From positions 206,677-270,676 of the forward strand of contig JAUCBJ010004893.1 of the NCBI GenBank assembly GCA_032718475.1: a stretch of 64,000 nucleotides of DNA, given 5' to 3'. Made by a program: the position numbers and the translations under genes. Positions 45,201 to 58,200 of this stretch are shown one piece after another. The notes below the pieces were generated by a model, which was given only the letters and a program-made list of their open reading frames with translations, did not search any database and was not told the DNA's origin. The first letter of the stretch is position 1, and each line of letters opens with the position of its first letter. The stretch comes from Nemertoderma westbladi (lineage: Eukaryota > Xenacoelomorpha > Nemertodermatida > Nemertodermatidae).

Positions 45201-48200
45201 ATGTAGCACCACCATCCGCGGGACCAACCCGTGAACGACAGTCACACACTCGTTGTAGCACACACCAAGTCACATACAAATGTAGCCCCAACCCGCGAAC
45301 GGCAGTCACACACTCGTTGTAGCACACACCAAGTCACATACAAATGTAGCACCACCATCAGCGGGACCAACCCGTGAACGACAGTCACATACTCGTTGTA
45401 GCACACACCAAGTCACATACAAATGTAGCACCACCATCCGCGGGACCAACCCGTGAACGACAGTCACATACTCGTTGTAGCACACACCAAGTCACATACA
45501 AACGTAGCCCCAACCCGCGAACGGCAGTCACACACTCGTTGTAGCACACACCAAGTCACATACAAATGTAGCCCTAACCCGCGAACGGCAGTCACATACT
45601 CGTTGTAGCACACACCAAGTCACATACAAATGTAGCACCACCATCCGCGGGACCAACCCGCGAACGGCAGTCACACACTCGTTGTAGCACACACCAAGTC
45701 ACATACAAATGTAGCCCCAACCCGCGAACGGCAGTCACACACTCGTTGTAGCACACACCAAGTCACATACAAATGTAGCACCACCATCCGCGGGACCAAC
45801 CCGCGAACGGCAGTCACACACTCGTTGTAGCACACACCAAGTCACATACAAATGTAGCCCCAACCCGCGAACGGCAGTCACACACTCGTTGTAGCACACA
45901 CCAAGTCACATACAAATGTAGCACCACCATCCGCAGGACCAACCCGCGAACGGCAGTCACACACTCGCTGTAGCACACACCAAGTCACATACCAATGTAG
46001 CCCCAACCCGCGAACGGCAGTCACACACTCGTTGTAGCACACACCAAGTCACATACAAATGTAGCTCACCATCCGCGGGACCAACCCGCGAACGGCAGTC
46101 ACACACTCGTTGTAGCACACACCAAGTCACATACAAATGTAGCCCCAACCCGCGAACGGCAGTCACACACTCGTTGTAGCACACACCAAGTCACATACAA
46201 ATGTAGCACCACCATCCGCGGGACCAACCCGTGAACGACAGTCACACACTCGTTGTAGCACACACCAAGTCACATACAAATGTAGCCCCAACCCGCGAAC
46301 GGCAGTCACACACTCGTTGTAGCACACACCAAGTCACATACAAATGTAGCACCACCATCAGCGGGACCAACCCGTGAACGACAGTCACATACTCGTTGTA
46401 GCACACACCAAGTCACATACAAATGTAGCACCACCATCCGCGGGACCAACCCGTGAACGACAGTCACATACTCGTTGTAGCACACACCAAGTCACATACA
46501 AACGTAGCCCCAACCCGCGAACGGCAGTCACACACTCGTTGTAGCACACACCAAGTCACATACAAATGTAGCCCTAACCCGCGAACGGCAGTCACATACT
46601 CGTTGTAGCACACACCAAGTCACATACAAATGTAGCACCACCATCCGCGGGACCAACCCGCGAACGGCAGTCACACACTCGTTGTAGCACACACCAAGTC
46701 ACATACAAATGTAGCCCCAACCCGCGAACGGCAGTCACACACTCGTTGTAGCACACACCAAGACACATACAAATGTAGCCCTAACCCGCGAACGGCAGTC
46801 ACACACTCGTTGTAGCACACACCAAGTCACATACAAATGTAGCCCCAACCCGCGAACGGCAGTCACACACTCGTTGTAGCACACACCAAGTCACATACAA
46901 ATGTAGCCCCAACCCGCGAACGGCAGTCACACACTCGTTGTAGCACACACCAAGTCACATACAAATGTAGCCCCAACCCGCGAACGGCAGTCACACACTC
47001 GTTGTAGCACACACCAAGTCACATACAAATGTAGCACCACTATCCGCGGGACCAACCCGCGAACGGCAGTCACACACTCGTTGTAGCACACACCAAGTCA
47101 CATACAAATGTAGCCCTAACCCGCGAACGGCAGTCACACACTCGTTGTAGCACACACCAAGTCACATACAAATGTAGCCCTAACCCGCGAACGGCAGTCA
47201 CACACTCGTTGTAGCACACACCAAGTCACATACAAATGTAGCCCTAACCCGCGAACGGCAGTCACACACTCGTTGTAGCACACACCAAGTCACATACAAA
47301 TGTAGCCCCAACCCGCGAACGGCAGTCACACACTCGTTGTAGAACACACCAAGTCACATACAAATGTAGCCCTAACCCGCGAACGGCTGTCACACACTCG
47401 CTGAAGCACACACCAAGTCACATACAAATGTAGCCCTAACCCGCGAACGGCAGTCACACACTCGTTGTAGCACACACCAAGTCACATACAAATGTAGCCC
47501 CAACCCGCGAACGACAGTCACACACACCAAGTCACATACAAATGTAGCCCTAACCCGCGAACGGCAGTCACACACTCGTTGTAGCACACACCAAGTCACA
47601 TACAAATGTAGCCCCAACCCGCGAACGACAGTCACATTCTCGTTGTAGCACACACCAAGTCACATACAAATGTAGCACCACCATCCGCGGGACCAACCCG
47701 CGAACGGCAGTCACACACTCGTTGTAGCACACACCAAGTCACATACAAATGTAGCCCCAACCCGCGAACGGCAGTCACACACTCGTTGTAGAACACACCA
47801 AGTCACATACAAATGTAGCCCTAACCCGCGAACGACAGTCACATACTCGTTGTAGCACACACCAAGTCACATACAAATGTAGCACCACCATCCGCGGGAC
47901 CAACCCGCGAACGGCAGTCACACACTCGTTGTAGCACACACCAAGTCACATATAAATGTAGCCCCAACCCGCGAACGGCAGTCACACACTCGTTGTAGAA
48001 CACACCAAGTCACATACAAATGTAGCCCTAACCCGCGAACGGCAGTCACACACTCGTTGTAGCACACACCAAGTCACATACAAATGTAGCCCCAACCCGC
48101 GAACGGCAGTCACACACTCGTTGTAGCACACACCAAGTCACATACAAATGTAGCCCCAACCCGCGAACGACAGTCACATACTCGTTGTAGCACACACCAA

Positions 48201-50372
48201 GTCACATACAAATGTAGCCCTAACCCGCGAACGGCAGTCACACACTCGTTGTAGCACACACCAAGTCACATACAAATGTAGCCCTAACCCGCGAACGGCA
48301 GTCACACACTCGCTGTAGCACACACCAAGTCACATACAAATGTAGCCCTAACCCGCGAACGGCAGTCACACACTCGTTGTAGCACACACCAAGTCATATA
48401 CAAATGTAGCCCCAACCCGCGAACGACAGTCACATACTCGTTGTAGCACACACCAAGTCACATACAAATGTAGCCCTAACCCGCGAACGGCAGTCACACA
48501 CTCGTTGTAGCACACACCAAGTCACATACAAATGTAGCCCCAACCCGCGAACGGCAGTCACACACTCGTTGTACCACACACCAAGTCACATACAAATGTA
48601 GCACCACCATCCGCGGGACCAACCCGCGAACGGCAGTCACACACTCGTTGTAGCACACACCAAGTCACATACAAATGTAGCCCTAACCCGCGAACGGCAG
48701 TCACACACTCGTTGTAGCACACACCAAGTCACATACAAATGTAGCACCACCATCCGCGGGACCAACCCGCGAACGGCAGTCACACACTCGCTGTAGCACA
48801 CACCAAGTCACATACAAATGTAGCCCCAACCCGCGAACGGCAGTCACACACTCGTTGTAGCACACACCAAGTCACATACAAATGTAGCACCACCATCCGC
48901 GGGACCAACCCGCGAACGGCAGTCACACACTCGTTGTAGCACACACCAAGTCACATACGAATGTAGCACCACCATCCGCGGGACCAACCCGCGAACGGCA
49001 GTCACACACTCGTTGTAGCACACACCAAGTCACATACAAATGTAGCCCTAACCCGCGAACGGCAGTCACACACTCGTTGTAGCACACACCAAGTCACATA
49101 CAAATGTAGCCCCAACCCGCGAACGGCAGTCACACACTCGTTGTAGCACACACTAAGTCACATACAAATGTAGCACCACCATCCGCGGGACCAACCCGCG
49201 AACGGCAGTCACACACTCGTTGTAGCACACACCAAGTCACATACAAATGTAGCCCCAACCCGCGAACGGCAGTCACATACTCGTTGTAGCACACACCAAG
49301 TCACATACAAATGTAGCACCACCATCCGCGGGACCAACCCGTGAACGACAGTCACACACTCGTTGTAGCACACACCAAGTCACATACAAATGTAGCCCCA
49401 ACCCGCGAACGACAGTCACATACTCGTTGTAGCACACACCAAGTCACATACAAATGTAGCCCTAACCCGCGAACGACAGTCACATACTCGTTGTAGCACA
49501 CACCAAGTCACATACAAATGTAGCACCACCATCCGCGGGACCAACCCGTGAACGACAGTCACACACTCGTTGTAGCACACACCAAGTCACATACAAATGT
49601 AGCCCCAACCCGCGAACGACAGTCACATACTCGTTGTAGCACACACCAAGTCACATACAAATGTAGCCCCAACCCGCGAACGACAGTCACATACTCGTTG
49701 TAGCACACACCAAGTCACATACATATGTAGCCCCAACCCGCGAACGACAGTCACATACTCGTTGTAGCACACACCAAGTCACATACAAATGTAGCCCCAA
49801 CCCGCGAACGACAGTCACATACTCGTTGTAGCACACACCAAGTCACATACAAATGTAGCCCCAACCCGCGAACGGCAGTCACACACTCGTTGTAGCACAC
49901 ACCAAGTCACATACAAATGTAGCCCCAACCCGCGAACGACAGTCACATACTCGTTGTAGCACACACCAAGTCACATACAAATGTAGCCCCAACCCGCGAA
50001 CGACAGTCACATACTCGTTGTAGCACACACCAAGTCACATACAAATGTAGCCCCAACCCGCGAACGACAGTCACATACTCGTTGTAGCACACACCAAGTC
50101 ACATACAAATGTAGCCCCAACCCGCGAACGACAGTCACATACTCGTTGTAGCACACACCAAGTCACATACAAATGTAGCCCCAACCCGCGAACGACAGTC
50201 ACATACTCGTTGTAGCACACACCAAGTCACATACAAATGTAGCCCCAACCCGCGAACGACAGTCACATACTCGTTGTAGCACACACCAAGTCACATACAA
50301 ATGTAGCCCCAACCCGCGAACGGCAGTCACACACTCGTTGTAGCACACACCAAGTCACATACAAATGTAGCA
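39206..50372. repeat. 64/79-bp composite minisatellite, 11 kb
   Basis: Two unit types are intermixed. A 64-bp unit (ccccaacccgcgaacggcag, then tcacacactcgttgtagcac, then acaccaagtcacatacaaat, gtag) alternates with a 79-bp unit that has caccaccatccgcgggacc in place of cccc. About 165 units are present. Variant units recur at an exact 3998-bp spacing: the acaattgtag unit at 40499 and 44497, a gctgaag unit near 43402 and 47400, and a shortened unit near 43520 and 47518. A further 1000-bp duplication is nested inside (the gtgaacgacag units at 41231 and 42231). The right 1 kb is enriched in gaacgacagtcacatac units. Confidence 0.97.
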
Positions 50373-50412
50373 CAATTCCAGGATCACTAATTACTATTGC
50401 CAAGACGAACAT
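50314..50412 (-). CDS. Possible small first exon at the array edge (tentative)
   Basis: On the minus strand an ATG at 50412 opens 33 codons (MFVLAIVISDPGIVLHL, ending in CDCRSR) that run into the first array unit and reach a candidate donor CGG|GTTGGG. By analogy with the two donor-bearing 50-bp arrays, this could be another exon whose end seeded the array. Against it, the donor is weak, the hydrophobic start is short, and the phase (0) does not match the known exon at 37046-37428. I recognise no protein. Confidence 0.2.
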
Positions 50413-50640
50413 CCTCTTATAATTAGAATTACAAGACATTACCTAGCAACCAAATAAACACATTAATAATTTATTGATCGAGATATTAATCGATACGGGA
50501 GTAGTAAGTAGCATATCATATTGATTTAAAAGCGATCAATTTAATATAAGTCGATTATAGCTAATAATATATAATAATTAAACATAAACAGTTAAAAAAT
50601 TTAAAAAATTTAAAATCAATAAATTTCTAACTTTAATACG
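50413..50640. promoter_or_regulatory. Likely promoter region of the 523-residue gene
   Basis: 228 bp of AT-rich sequence between the 11-kb array and the ATG at 50641. It has TATA-like runs (taatatataataa near 50563-50575) but no definite start site. If the tentative minus-strand exon is real, this would be a divergent promoter. Confidence 0.35.
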
Positions 50641-52212
50641 ATGAATGTGGCTTGGTATAACTCTATAAACCCAACGATATCTCGTAAACGTATAGTAACA
50701 GAGCGATACAACCCTGACTCCTACAGGGTTCTCTTCGACCTTGGTCTTGATAAGTCGCCGGCGATCCAACGCGACCCGGTTGCTAGACAACGCGGTCGGT
50801 ATCCATGGGAACCGGAAAGCGAACCGGACGTCTGGCGCTCCCACTACCGGAACCGGCCGGCCCCCAAAGATGTGGAACTCTTGAGTAACAACGCGAGAAC
50901 CCTCTCCGAACCAGTCCCCAAGGTCCACACGGCAGCCACGGAAGGCGAGGACGGTAGATGGTGGCCCCACAGGTCCAACAAGGAGGTCCAAGTGAGACCC
51001 AACTACGACTACAGCACCACGAATAGGAGCCACTACTCCGAGTGGAAAACCGTCCCTACAGCGGCCGGTCGTCATGGCAACAACCCAAACAAACTGCCGC
51101 CGCTAGGGGGCGCACCGGTGACCAGGATCCGACGAGGTGGGCCAGCCAGACTGGAGGAGAAGGTCTCCTACCAACACCAGTACGACGCGCGCAAATGGGA
51201 CAACTACCCCCCAGCGGGCCGCCGCCAGGGGGCGCTAGTGTGGGACGTGTTCCATCCGGGAGACAGCCAATACGTAGAGCTGTACAGCACAGCGGCGATG
51301 TCAAACACCGACGCTAGGAGGCGTAAGCTATGGAAGGAGCAGGAGCAGGTGATACCAATGAACTTCGCCTACGAACCTGACAGTCGGGGACTGAACAAAT
51401 ACAATCGGGTCCCGGACATTAAATCTCCGGAAACGGTTGCCACGGAAACACGAGATGGCGTCATCCAATCAGCAAGTGAACCCAATACTAAAAACGAGGC
51501 CATTCACTACGAGGGAGTACCGAACCAAAGTACAGCTGAGGAAATAGTTGGGGGGATGTACGCTGATATTCCACCAGCTGATATTCCACGCCCTGCAGTG
51601 TCGGAAGAATATAGCGGAAGTAGAGAAATTCCAACAGAATATTACCCCAATGATATTCAACCTCGATATCCAAGTAATGATATCCAACATGAATATCTAC
51701 GTAATGATATACAACAGGAATATCACGCCAATGTAATGCCGCAAGAATATCACAGTAATGATAAACCACAGGAATATCACGCTAATGGAATGCCGCAAGA
51801 ATATCACAGTAATGATATACCACAGGAATATCACACTAATGGAATGCCGCAAGAATATCACAGCAATGATATACCACAGGAATATCCCGCTAATGGAATG
51901 CCGCAAGAATATCACAGTAATGATATACCACAGGAATATTACTCTAATGGAATGCCGCAAGAATATCACAGCAATGATATACCACAGGAATATCACTCTA
52001 ATGGAATGCCGCAAGAATATTATCCAAATGATATACCTAGTCAGGAATCCCAAGACCTGGGTTACATTCCGGAACAAGACTTTAATAAATCCACTAATAT
52101 TTCTAGTTTGGATGCCGGGGTGACAAACGGAAGGCCTTTACGAGTTCAGTTTGAAGATCCCGCGAATAACGACGGAGAAATAACGAGTACACAGACCGCC
52201 GCCAGCCCCTAA
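50641..52212 (+). CDS. Unrecognised 523-residue protein with nonapeptide repeats
   Basis: A single open frame without introns, ATG in an adequate context (A at -3). Residues 1-260 are basic and rich in Arg, Tyr, Trp and Pro (RGRYPWEPE, DVWRSHYRN, GRWWPH, SEWKTVP, YDARKWDNYPP, LVWDVFHPGDSQYVELY). There is no signal peptide or membrane segment. This W/Y/P-rich, low-complexity character is seen in some axonemal microtubule-binding proteins, but I cannot assign a family. Residues 337-471 are 15 copies of a 9-residue repeat alternating NDIPQEYHS and NGMPQEYHS. The tail ends ITSTQTAASP. Those last ten codons and the TAA stop are the first unit of the 33-bp array, so the mRNA 3' UTR would run straight into that array. 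No polyadenylation signal is in view. Confidence 0.8.
   Translation: MNVAWYNSINPTISRKRIVTERYNPDSYRVLFDLGLDKSPAIQRDPVARQRGRYPWEPESEPDVWRSHYRNRPAPKDVELLSNNARTLSEPVPKVHTAATEGEDGRWWPHRSNKEVQVRPNYDYSTTNRSHYSEWKTVPTAAGRHGNNPNKLPPLGGAPVTRIRRGGPARLEEKVSYQHQYDARKWDNYPPAGRRQGALVWDVFHPGDSQYVELYSTAAMSNTDARRRKLWKEQEQVIPMNFAYEPDSRGLNKYNRVPDIKSPETVATETRDGVIQSASEPNTKNEAIHYEGVPNQSTAEEIVGGMYADIPPADIPRPAVSEEYSGSREIPTEYYPNDIQPRYPSNDIQHEYLRNDIQQEYHANVMPQEYHSNDKPQEYHANGMPQEYHSNDIPQEYHTNGMPQEYHSNDIPQEYPANGMPQEYHSNDIPQEYYSNGMPQEYHSNDIPQEYHSNGMPQEYYPNDIPSQESQDLGYIPEQDFNKSTNISSLDAGVTNGRPLRVQFEDPANNDGEITSTQTAASP
51649..52053 (+). repeat. 27-bp coding minisatellite
   Basis: Fifteen in-frame 27-bp units. The first three (NDIQPRYPS type) are the most diverged, and the later ones form an alternating two-unit (54-bp) repeat, so expansion was by dimers. 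Antisense and shifted frames here (HSIRVIFLWYIIAVIFL types) are shadows. Confidence 0.93.
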
Positions 52213-55200
52213 CTAACGAGTACACAGACCGCCGCCAGCCCCTAACTAACGAGTACACAGACCGCCGCCAGCCCCTAACTAACGAGTACACAGACCGCCG
52301 CCAGCCCCTAATTAACGAGTACACAGACCGCCGCCAGCCCCTAACTAACGACTACACAGACCGCCTCCAGCCCCTAATTAACGAGTACACAGACCGCCGC
52401 CAGCCCCTAACTAACGAGTACACAGACCGCCTCCAGCCCCTAATTAACGAGTACACAGACCGCCGCCAGCCCCTAACTAACGAGTACACAGACCGCCGTC
52501 AGCCCCTAACTAACGAGTACACAGACCGCCTCCAGCCCCTAACTAACGAGTACACAGACCGCCGTCAGCCTCTAACTAACGAGTACACAGACCGCCGCCA
52601 GCCCCTAACTAACGAGTACACAGACCGCCGCCAGCCCCTAACTAACGAGTACACAGACCGCCGCCAGCCCCCAACTAACGAGTACACAGACCGCCGCCAG
52701 CCCCTAACTAACGAGTACACAGACCGCCTCCAGCCCCTAACTAACGAGTACACAGACCGCCGCCAGCCCCTAACTAACGAGTACACAGACCGCCGCCAGC
52801 CCCTAACTAACGAGTACACAGACCGCCGTCAGCCCCTAACTAACGAGTACACAGACCGCCTCCAGCCCCTAACTAACGAGTACACAGACCGCCTCCAGCC
52901 CCTAACTAACGAGTACACAGACCGCCTCCAGCCCCTAACTAACGAGTACACAGACCGCCTCCAGCCCCTAACTAACGAGTACACAGACCGCCGTCAGCCC
53001 CTAACTAACGAGTACACAGACCGCCTCCAGCCCCTAACTAACGAGTACACAGACCGCCTCCAGCCCCTAACTAACGAGTACACAGACCGCCTCCAGCCCC
53101 TAACTAACGAGTACACAGACCGCCGTCAGCCCCTAACTAACGAGTACACAGACCGCCGCCAGCCCCTAACGAGTACACAGACCGCCTCCAGCCCCTAACT
53201 AACGAGTACACAGACCGCCGTCAGCCTCTAACTAACGAGTACACAGACCGCCTCCAGCCCCTAACTAACGAGTACACAGACCGCCTCCAGCCCCTAACTA
53301 ACGAGTACACAGACCGCCTCCAGCCCCTAACTAACGAGTACACAGACCGCCTCCAGCCCCTAACTAACGAGTACACAGACCGCCTCCAGCCCCTAACTAA
53401 CGAGTACACAGACCGCCGTCAGCCCCTAACTAACGAGTACACAGACCGCCTCCAGCCCCTAACTAACGAGTACACAGACCGCCTCCAGCCCCTAACTAAC
53501 GAGTACACAGACCGCCTCCAGCCCCTAACTAACGAGTACACAGACCGCCGTCAGCCCCTAACTAACGAGTACACAGACCGCCGCCAGCCCCTAACGAGTA
53601 CACAGACCGCCTCCAGCCCCTAACTAACGAGTACACAGACCGCCGTCAGCCTCTAACTAACGAGTACACAGACCGCCTCCAGCCCCTAACTAACGAGTAC
53701 ACAGACCGCCTCCAGCCTCTAACTAACGAGTACACAGACCGCCTCCAGCCCCTAACTAACGAGTACACAGACCGCCGTCAGCCCCTAACTAACGAGTACA
53801 CAGACCGCCTCCAGCCCCTAACTAACGAGTACACAGACCGCCGCCAGCCCCTAACTAACGAGTACACAGACCGCCGCCAGCCCCTAACTAACGAGTACAC
53901 AGACCGCCGCCAGCCCCTAACTAACGAGTACACAGACCGCCGCCAGCCCCTAACTAACGAGTACACAGACCGCCTCCAGCCCCTAACTAACGAGTACACA
54001 GACCGCCTCCAGCCCCTAACTAACGAGTACACAGACCGCCGCCAGCCCCTAACTAACGAGTACACAGACCGCCTCCAGCCCCTAACTAACGAGTACACAG
54101 ACCGCCGTCCAGCCCCTAACTAACGAGTACACAGACCGCCTCCAGCCCCTAACTAACGAGTACACAGACCGCCGTCCAGCCCCTAACTAACGAGTACACA
54201 GACCGCCGCCAGCCCCTAACTAACGAGTACACAGACCGCCGCCAGCCCCTAACTAACGAGTACACAGACCGCCTCCAGCCCCTAACTAACGAGTACACAG
54301 ACCGCCTCCAGCCCCTAACTAACGAGTACACAGACCGCCGTCAGCCCCTAACTAACGAGTACACAGACCGCCGTCAGCCCCTAACTAACGAGTACACAGA
54401 CCGCCGTCAGCCCCTAACTAACGAGTACACAGACCGCCTCCAGCCCCTAACTAACGAGTACACAGACCGCCGTCAGCCCCTAACTAACGAGTACACAGAC
54501 CGCCGTCAGCCCCTAACTAACGAGTACACAGACCGCCGCCAGCCCCTAACTAACGAGTACACAGACCGCCTCCAGCCCCTAACTAACGAGTACACAGACC
54601 GCCGCCAGCCCCTAACTAACGAGTACACAGACCGCCGTCAGCCCCTAACTAACGAGTACACAGACCGCCGTCAGCCCCTAACTAACGAGTACACAGACCG
54701 CCGTCAGCCCCTAACTAACGAGTACACAGACCGCCTCCAGCCCCTAACTAACGAGTACACAGACCGCCTCCAGCCCCTAACTAACGAGTACACAGACCGC
54801 CGCCAGCCCCTAACTAACGAGTACACAGACCGCCGCCAGCCCCTAACTAACGAGTACACAGACCGCCTCCAGCCCCTAACTAACGAGTACACAGACCGCC
54901 GCCAGCCCCTAACTAACGAGTACACAGACCGCCTCCAGCCCCTAACGAGTACACAGACCGCCGCCAGCCCCTAACTAACGAGTACACAGACCGCCGCCAG
55001 CCCCTAACTAACGAGTACACAGACCGCCTCCAGCCCCTAACTAACGAGTACACAGACCGCCGCCAGCCCCTAACTAACGAGTACACAGACCGCCGTCCAG
55101 CCCCTAACTAACGAGTACACAGACCGCCGTCAGCCCCTAACTAACGAGTACACAGACCGCCGTCAGCCCCTAACTAACGAGTACACAGACCGCCTCCAGC

Positions 55201-58200
55201 CCCTAACTAACGAGTACACAGACCGCCGCCAGCCCCTAACTAACGAGTACACAGACCGCCGCCAGCCCCTAACTAACGAGTACACAGACCGCCGCCAGCC
55301 CCTAACGAGTACACAGACCGCCGCCAGCCCCTAACTAACGAGTACACAGACCGCCGCCAGCCCCTAACTAACGAGTACACAGACCGCCGCCAGCCCCTAA
55401 CTAACGAGTACACAGACCGCCTCCAGCCCCTAACTAACGAGTACACAGACCGCCGTCAGCCCCTAACTAACGAGTACACAGACCGCCTCCAGCCCCTAAC
55501 TAACGAGTACACAGACCGCCTCCAGCCCCTAACTAACGAGTACACAGACCGCCTCCAGCCCCTAACTAACGAGTACACAGACCGCCGCCAGCCCCTAACT
55601 AACGAGTACACAGACCGCCGTCCAGCCCCTAACTAACGAGTACACAGACCGCCTCCAGCCCCTAACTAACGAGTACACAGACCGCCTCCAGCCCCTAACT
55701 AACGAGTACACAGACCGCCTCCAGCCCCTAACTAACGAGTACACAGACCGCCGTCAGCCCCTAACTAACGAGTACACAGACCGCCTCCAGCCCCTAACTA
55801 ACGAGTACACAGACCGCCTCCAGCCCCTAACTAACGAGTACACAGACCGCCTCCAGCCCCTAACTAACGAGTACACAGACCGCCGTCAGCCCCTAACTAA
55901 CGAGTACACAGACCGCCGCCAGCCCCTAACTAACGAGTACACAGACCGCCGTCAGCCCCTAACGAGTACACAGACCGCCTCCAGCCCCTAACTAACGAGT
56001 ACACAGACCGCCGTCAGCCCCTAACTAACGAGTACACAGACCGCCTCCAGCCCCTAACTAACGAGTACACAGACCGCCTCCAGCCCCTAACTAACGAGTA
56101 CACAGACCGCCGTCCAGCCCCTAACTAACGAGTACACAGACCGCCGCCAGCCCCTAACTAACGAGTACACAGACCGCCGTCAGCCCCTAACTAACGAGTA
56201 CACAGACCGCCTCCAGCCCCTAACTAACGAGTACACAGACCGCCTCCAGCCCCTAACTAACGAGTACACAGACCGCCGTCAGCCCCTAACGAGTACACAG
56301 ACCGCCTCCAGCCCCTAACTAACGAGTACACAGACCGCCGCCAGCCCCTAACTAACGAGTACACAGACCGCCGTCCAGCCCCACTAACGAGTACACAGAC
56401 CGCCTCCAGCCCCTAACTAACGAGTACACAGACCGCCGTCAGCCCCTAACTAACGAGTACACAGACCGCCTCCAGCCCCTAACTAACGAGTACACAGACC
56501 GCCTCCAGCCCCTAACTAACGAGTACACAGACCGCCTCCAGCCCCTAACTAACGAGTACACAGACCGCCGTCAGCCCCTAACTAACGAGTACACAGACCG
56601 CCGCCAGCCCCTAACTAACGAGTACACAGACCGCCGCCAGCCCCTAACTAACGAGTACACAGACCGCCGCCAGCCCCTAACTAACGAGTACACAGACCGC
56701 CGCCAGCCCCTAACTAACGAGTACACAGACCGCCTCCAGCCCCTAACTAACGAGTACACAGACCGCCGCCAGCCCCTAACTAACGAGTACACAGACCGCC
56801 GCCAGCCCCTAACTAACGAGTACACAGACCGCCGCCAGCCCCTAACTAACGAGTACACAGACCGCCGTCAGCCCCTAACTAACGAGTACACAGACCGCCG
56901 CCAGCCCCTAACTAACGAGTACACAGACCGCCTCCAGCCCCTAACTAACGAGTACACAGACCGCCGCCAGCCCCTAACTAACGAGTACACAGACCGCCGC
57001 CAGCCCCTAACTAACGAGTACACAGACCGCCTCCAGCCCCTAACTAACGAGTACACAGACCGCCGCCAGCCCCTAACTAACGAGTACACAGACCGCCTCC
57101 AGCCCCTAACTAACGAGTACACAGACCGCCGCCAGCCCCTAACTAACGAGTACACAGACCGCCGCCAGCCCCTAACTAACGAGTACACAGACCGCCGCCA
57201 GCCCCTAACTAACGAGTACACAGACCGCCGTCAGCCCCTAACTAACGAGTACACAGACCGCCGCCAGCCCCTAACTAACGAGTACACAGACCGCCTCCAG
57301 CCCCTAACTAACGAGTACACAGACCGCCTCCAGCCCCTAACTAACGAGTACACAGACCGCCGTCAGCCCCTAACTAACGAGTACACAGACCGCCGCCAGC
57401 CCCTAACTAACGAGTACACAGACCGCCGTCAGCCCCTAACTAACGAGTACACAGACCGCCGTCAGCCCCTAACTAACGAGTACACAGACCGCCTCCAGCC
57501 CCTAACTAACGAGTACACAGACCGCCGTCAGCCCCTAACTAACGAGTACACAGACCGCCGTCAGCCCCTAACTAACGAGTACACAGACCGCCGCCAGCCC
57601 CTAACTAACGAGTACACAGACCGCCTCCAGCCCCTAACTAACGAGTACACAGACCGCCGCCAGCCCCTAACTAACGAGTACACAGACCGCCGTCAGCCCC
57701 TAACTAACGAGTACACAGACCGCCGTCAGCCCCTAACTAACGAGTACACAGACCGCCGTCAGCCCCTAACTAACGAGTACACAGACCGCCTCCAGCCCCT
57801 AACTAACGAGTACACAGACCGCCTCCAGCCCCTAACTAACGAGTACACAGACCGCCGCCAGCCCCTAACTAACGAGTACACAGACCGCCGCCAGCCCCTA
57901 ACTAACGAGTACACAGACCGCCTCCAGCCCCTAACTAACGAGTACACAGACCGCCGCCAGCCCCTAACTAACGAGTACACAGACCGCCTCCAGCCCCTAA
58001 CGAGTACACAGACCGCCGCCAGCCCCTAATTAACGAGTACACAGACCGCCGCCAGCCCCTAACTAACGAGTACACAGACCGCCTCCAGCCCCTAACTAAC
58101 GAGTACACAGACCGCCGCCAGCCCCTAACTAACGAGTACACAGACCGCCGTCAGCCCCTAACTAACGAGTACACAGACCGCCGTCAGCCCCTAACTAACG

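Noticed and set aside
39133-47653. Minus-strand frames with CYNECVTAVRGLGLHLYVTW
   Set aside because: They come from the 64/79-bp array, which shifts frame from unit to unit, so they are repeat by-products, apart from the tentative edge exon listed separately.
29322-50372. CRISPR-like regular repeats
   Set aside because: Units are head-to-tail with no unique spacers, and the window is eukaryotic.
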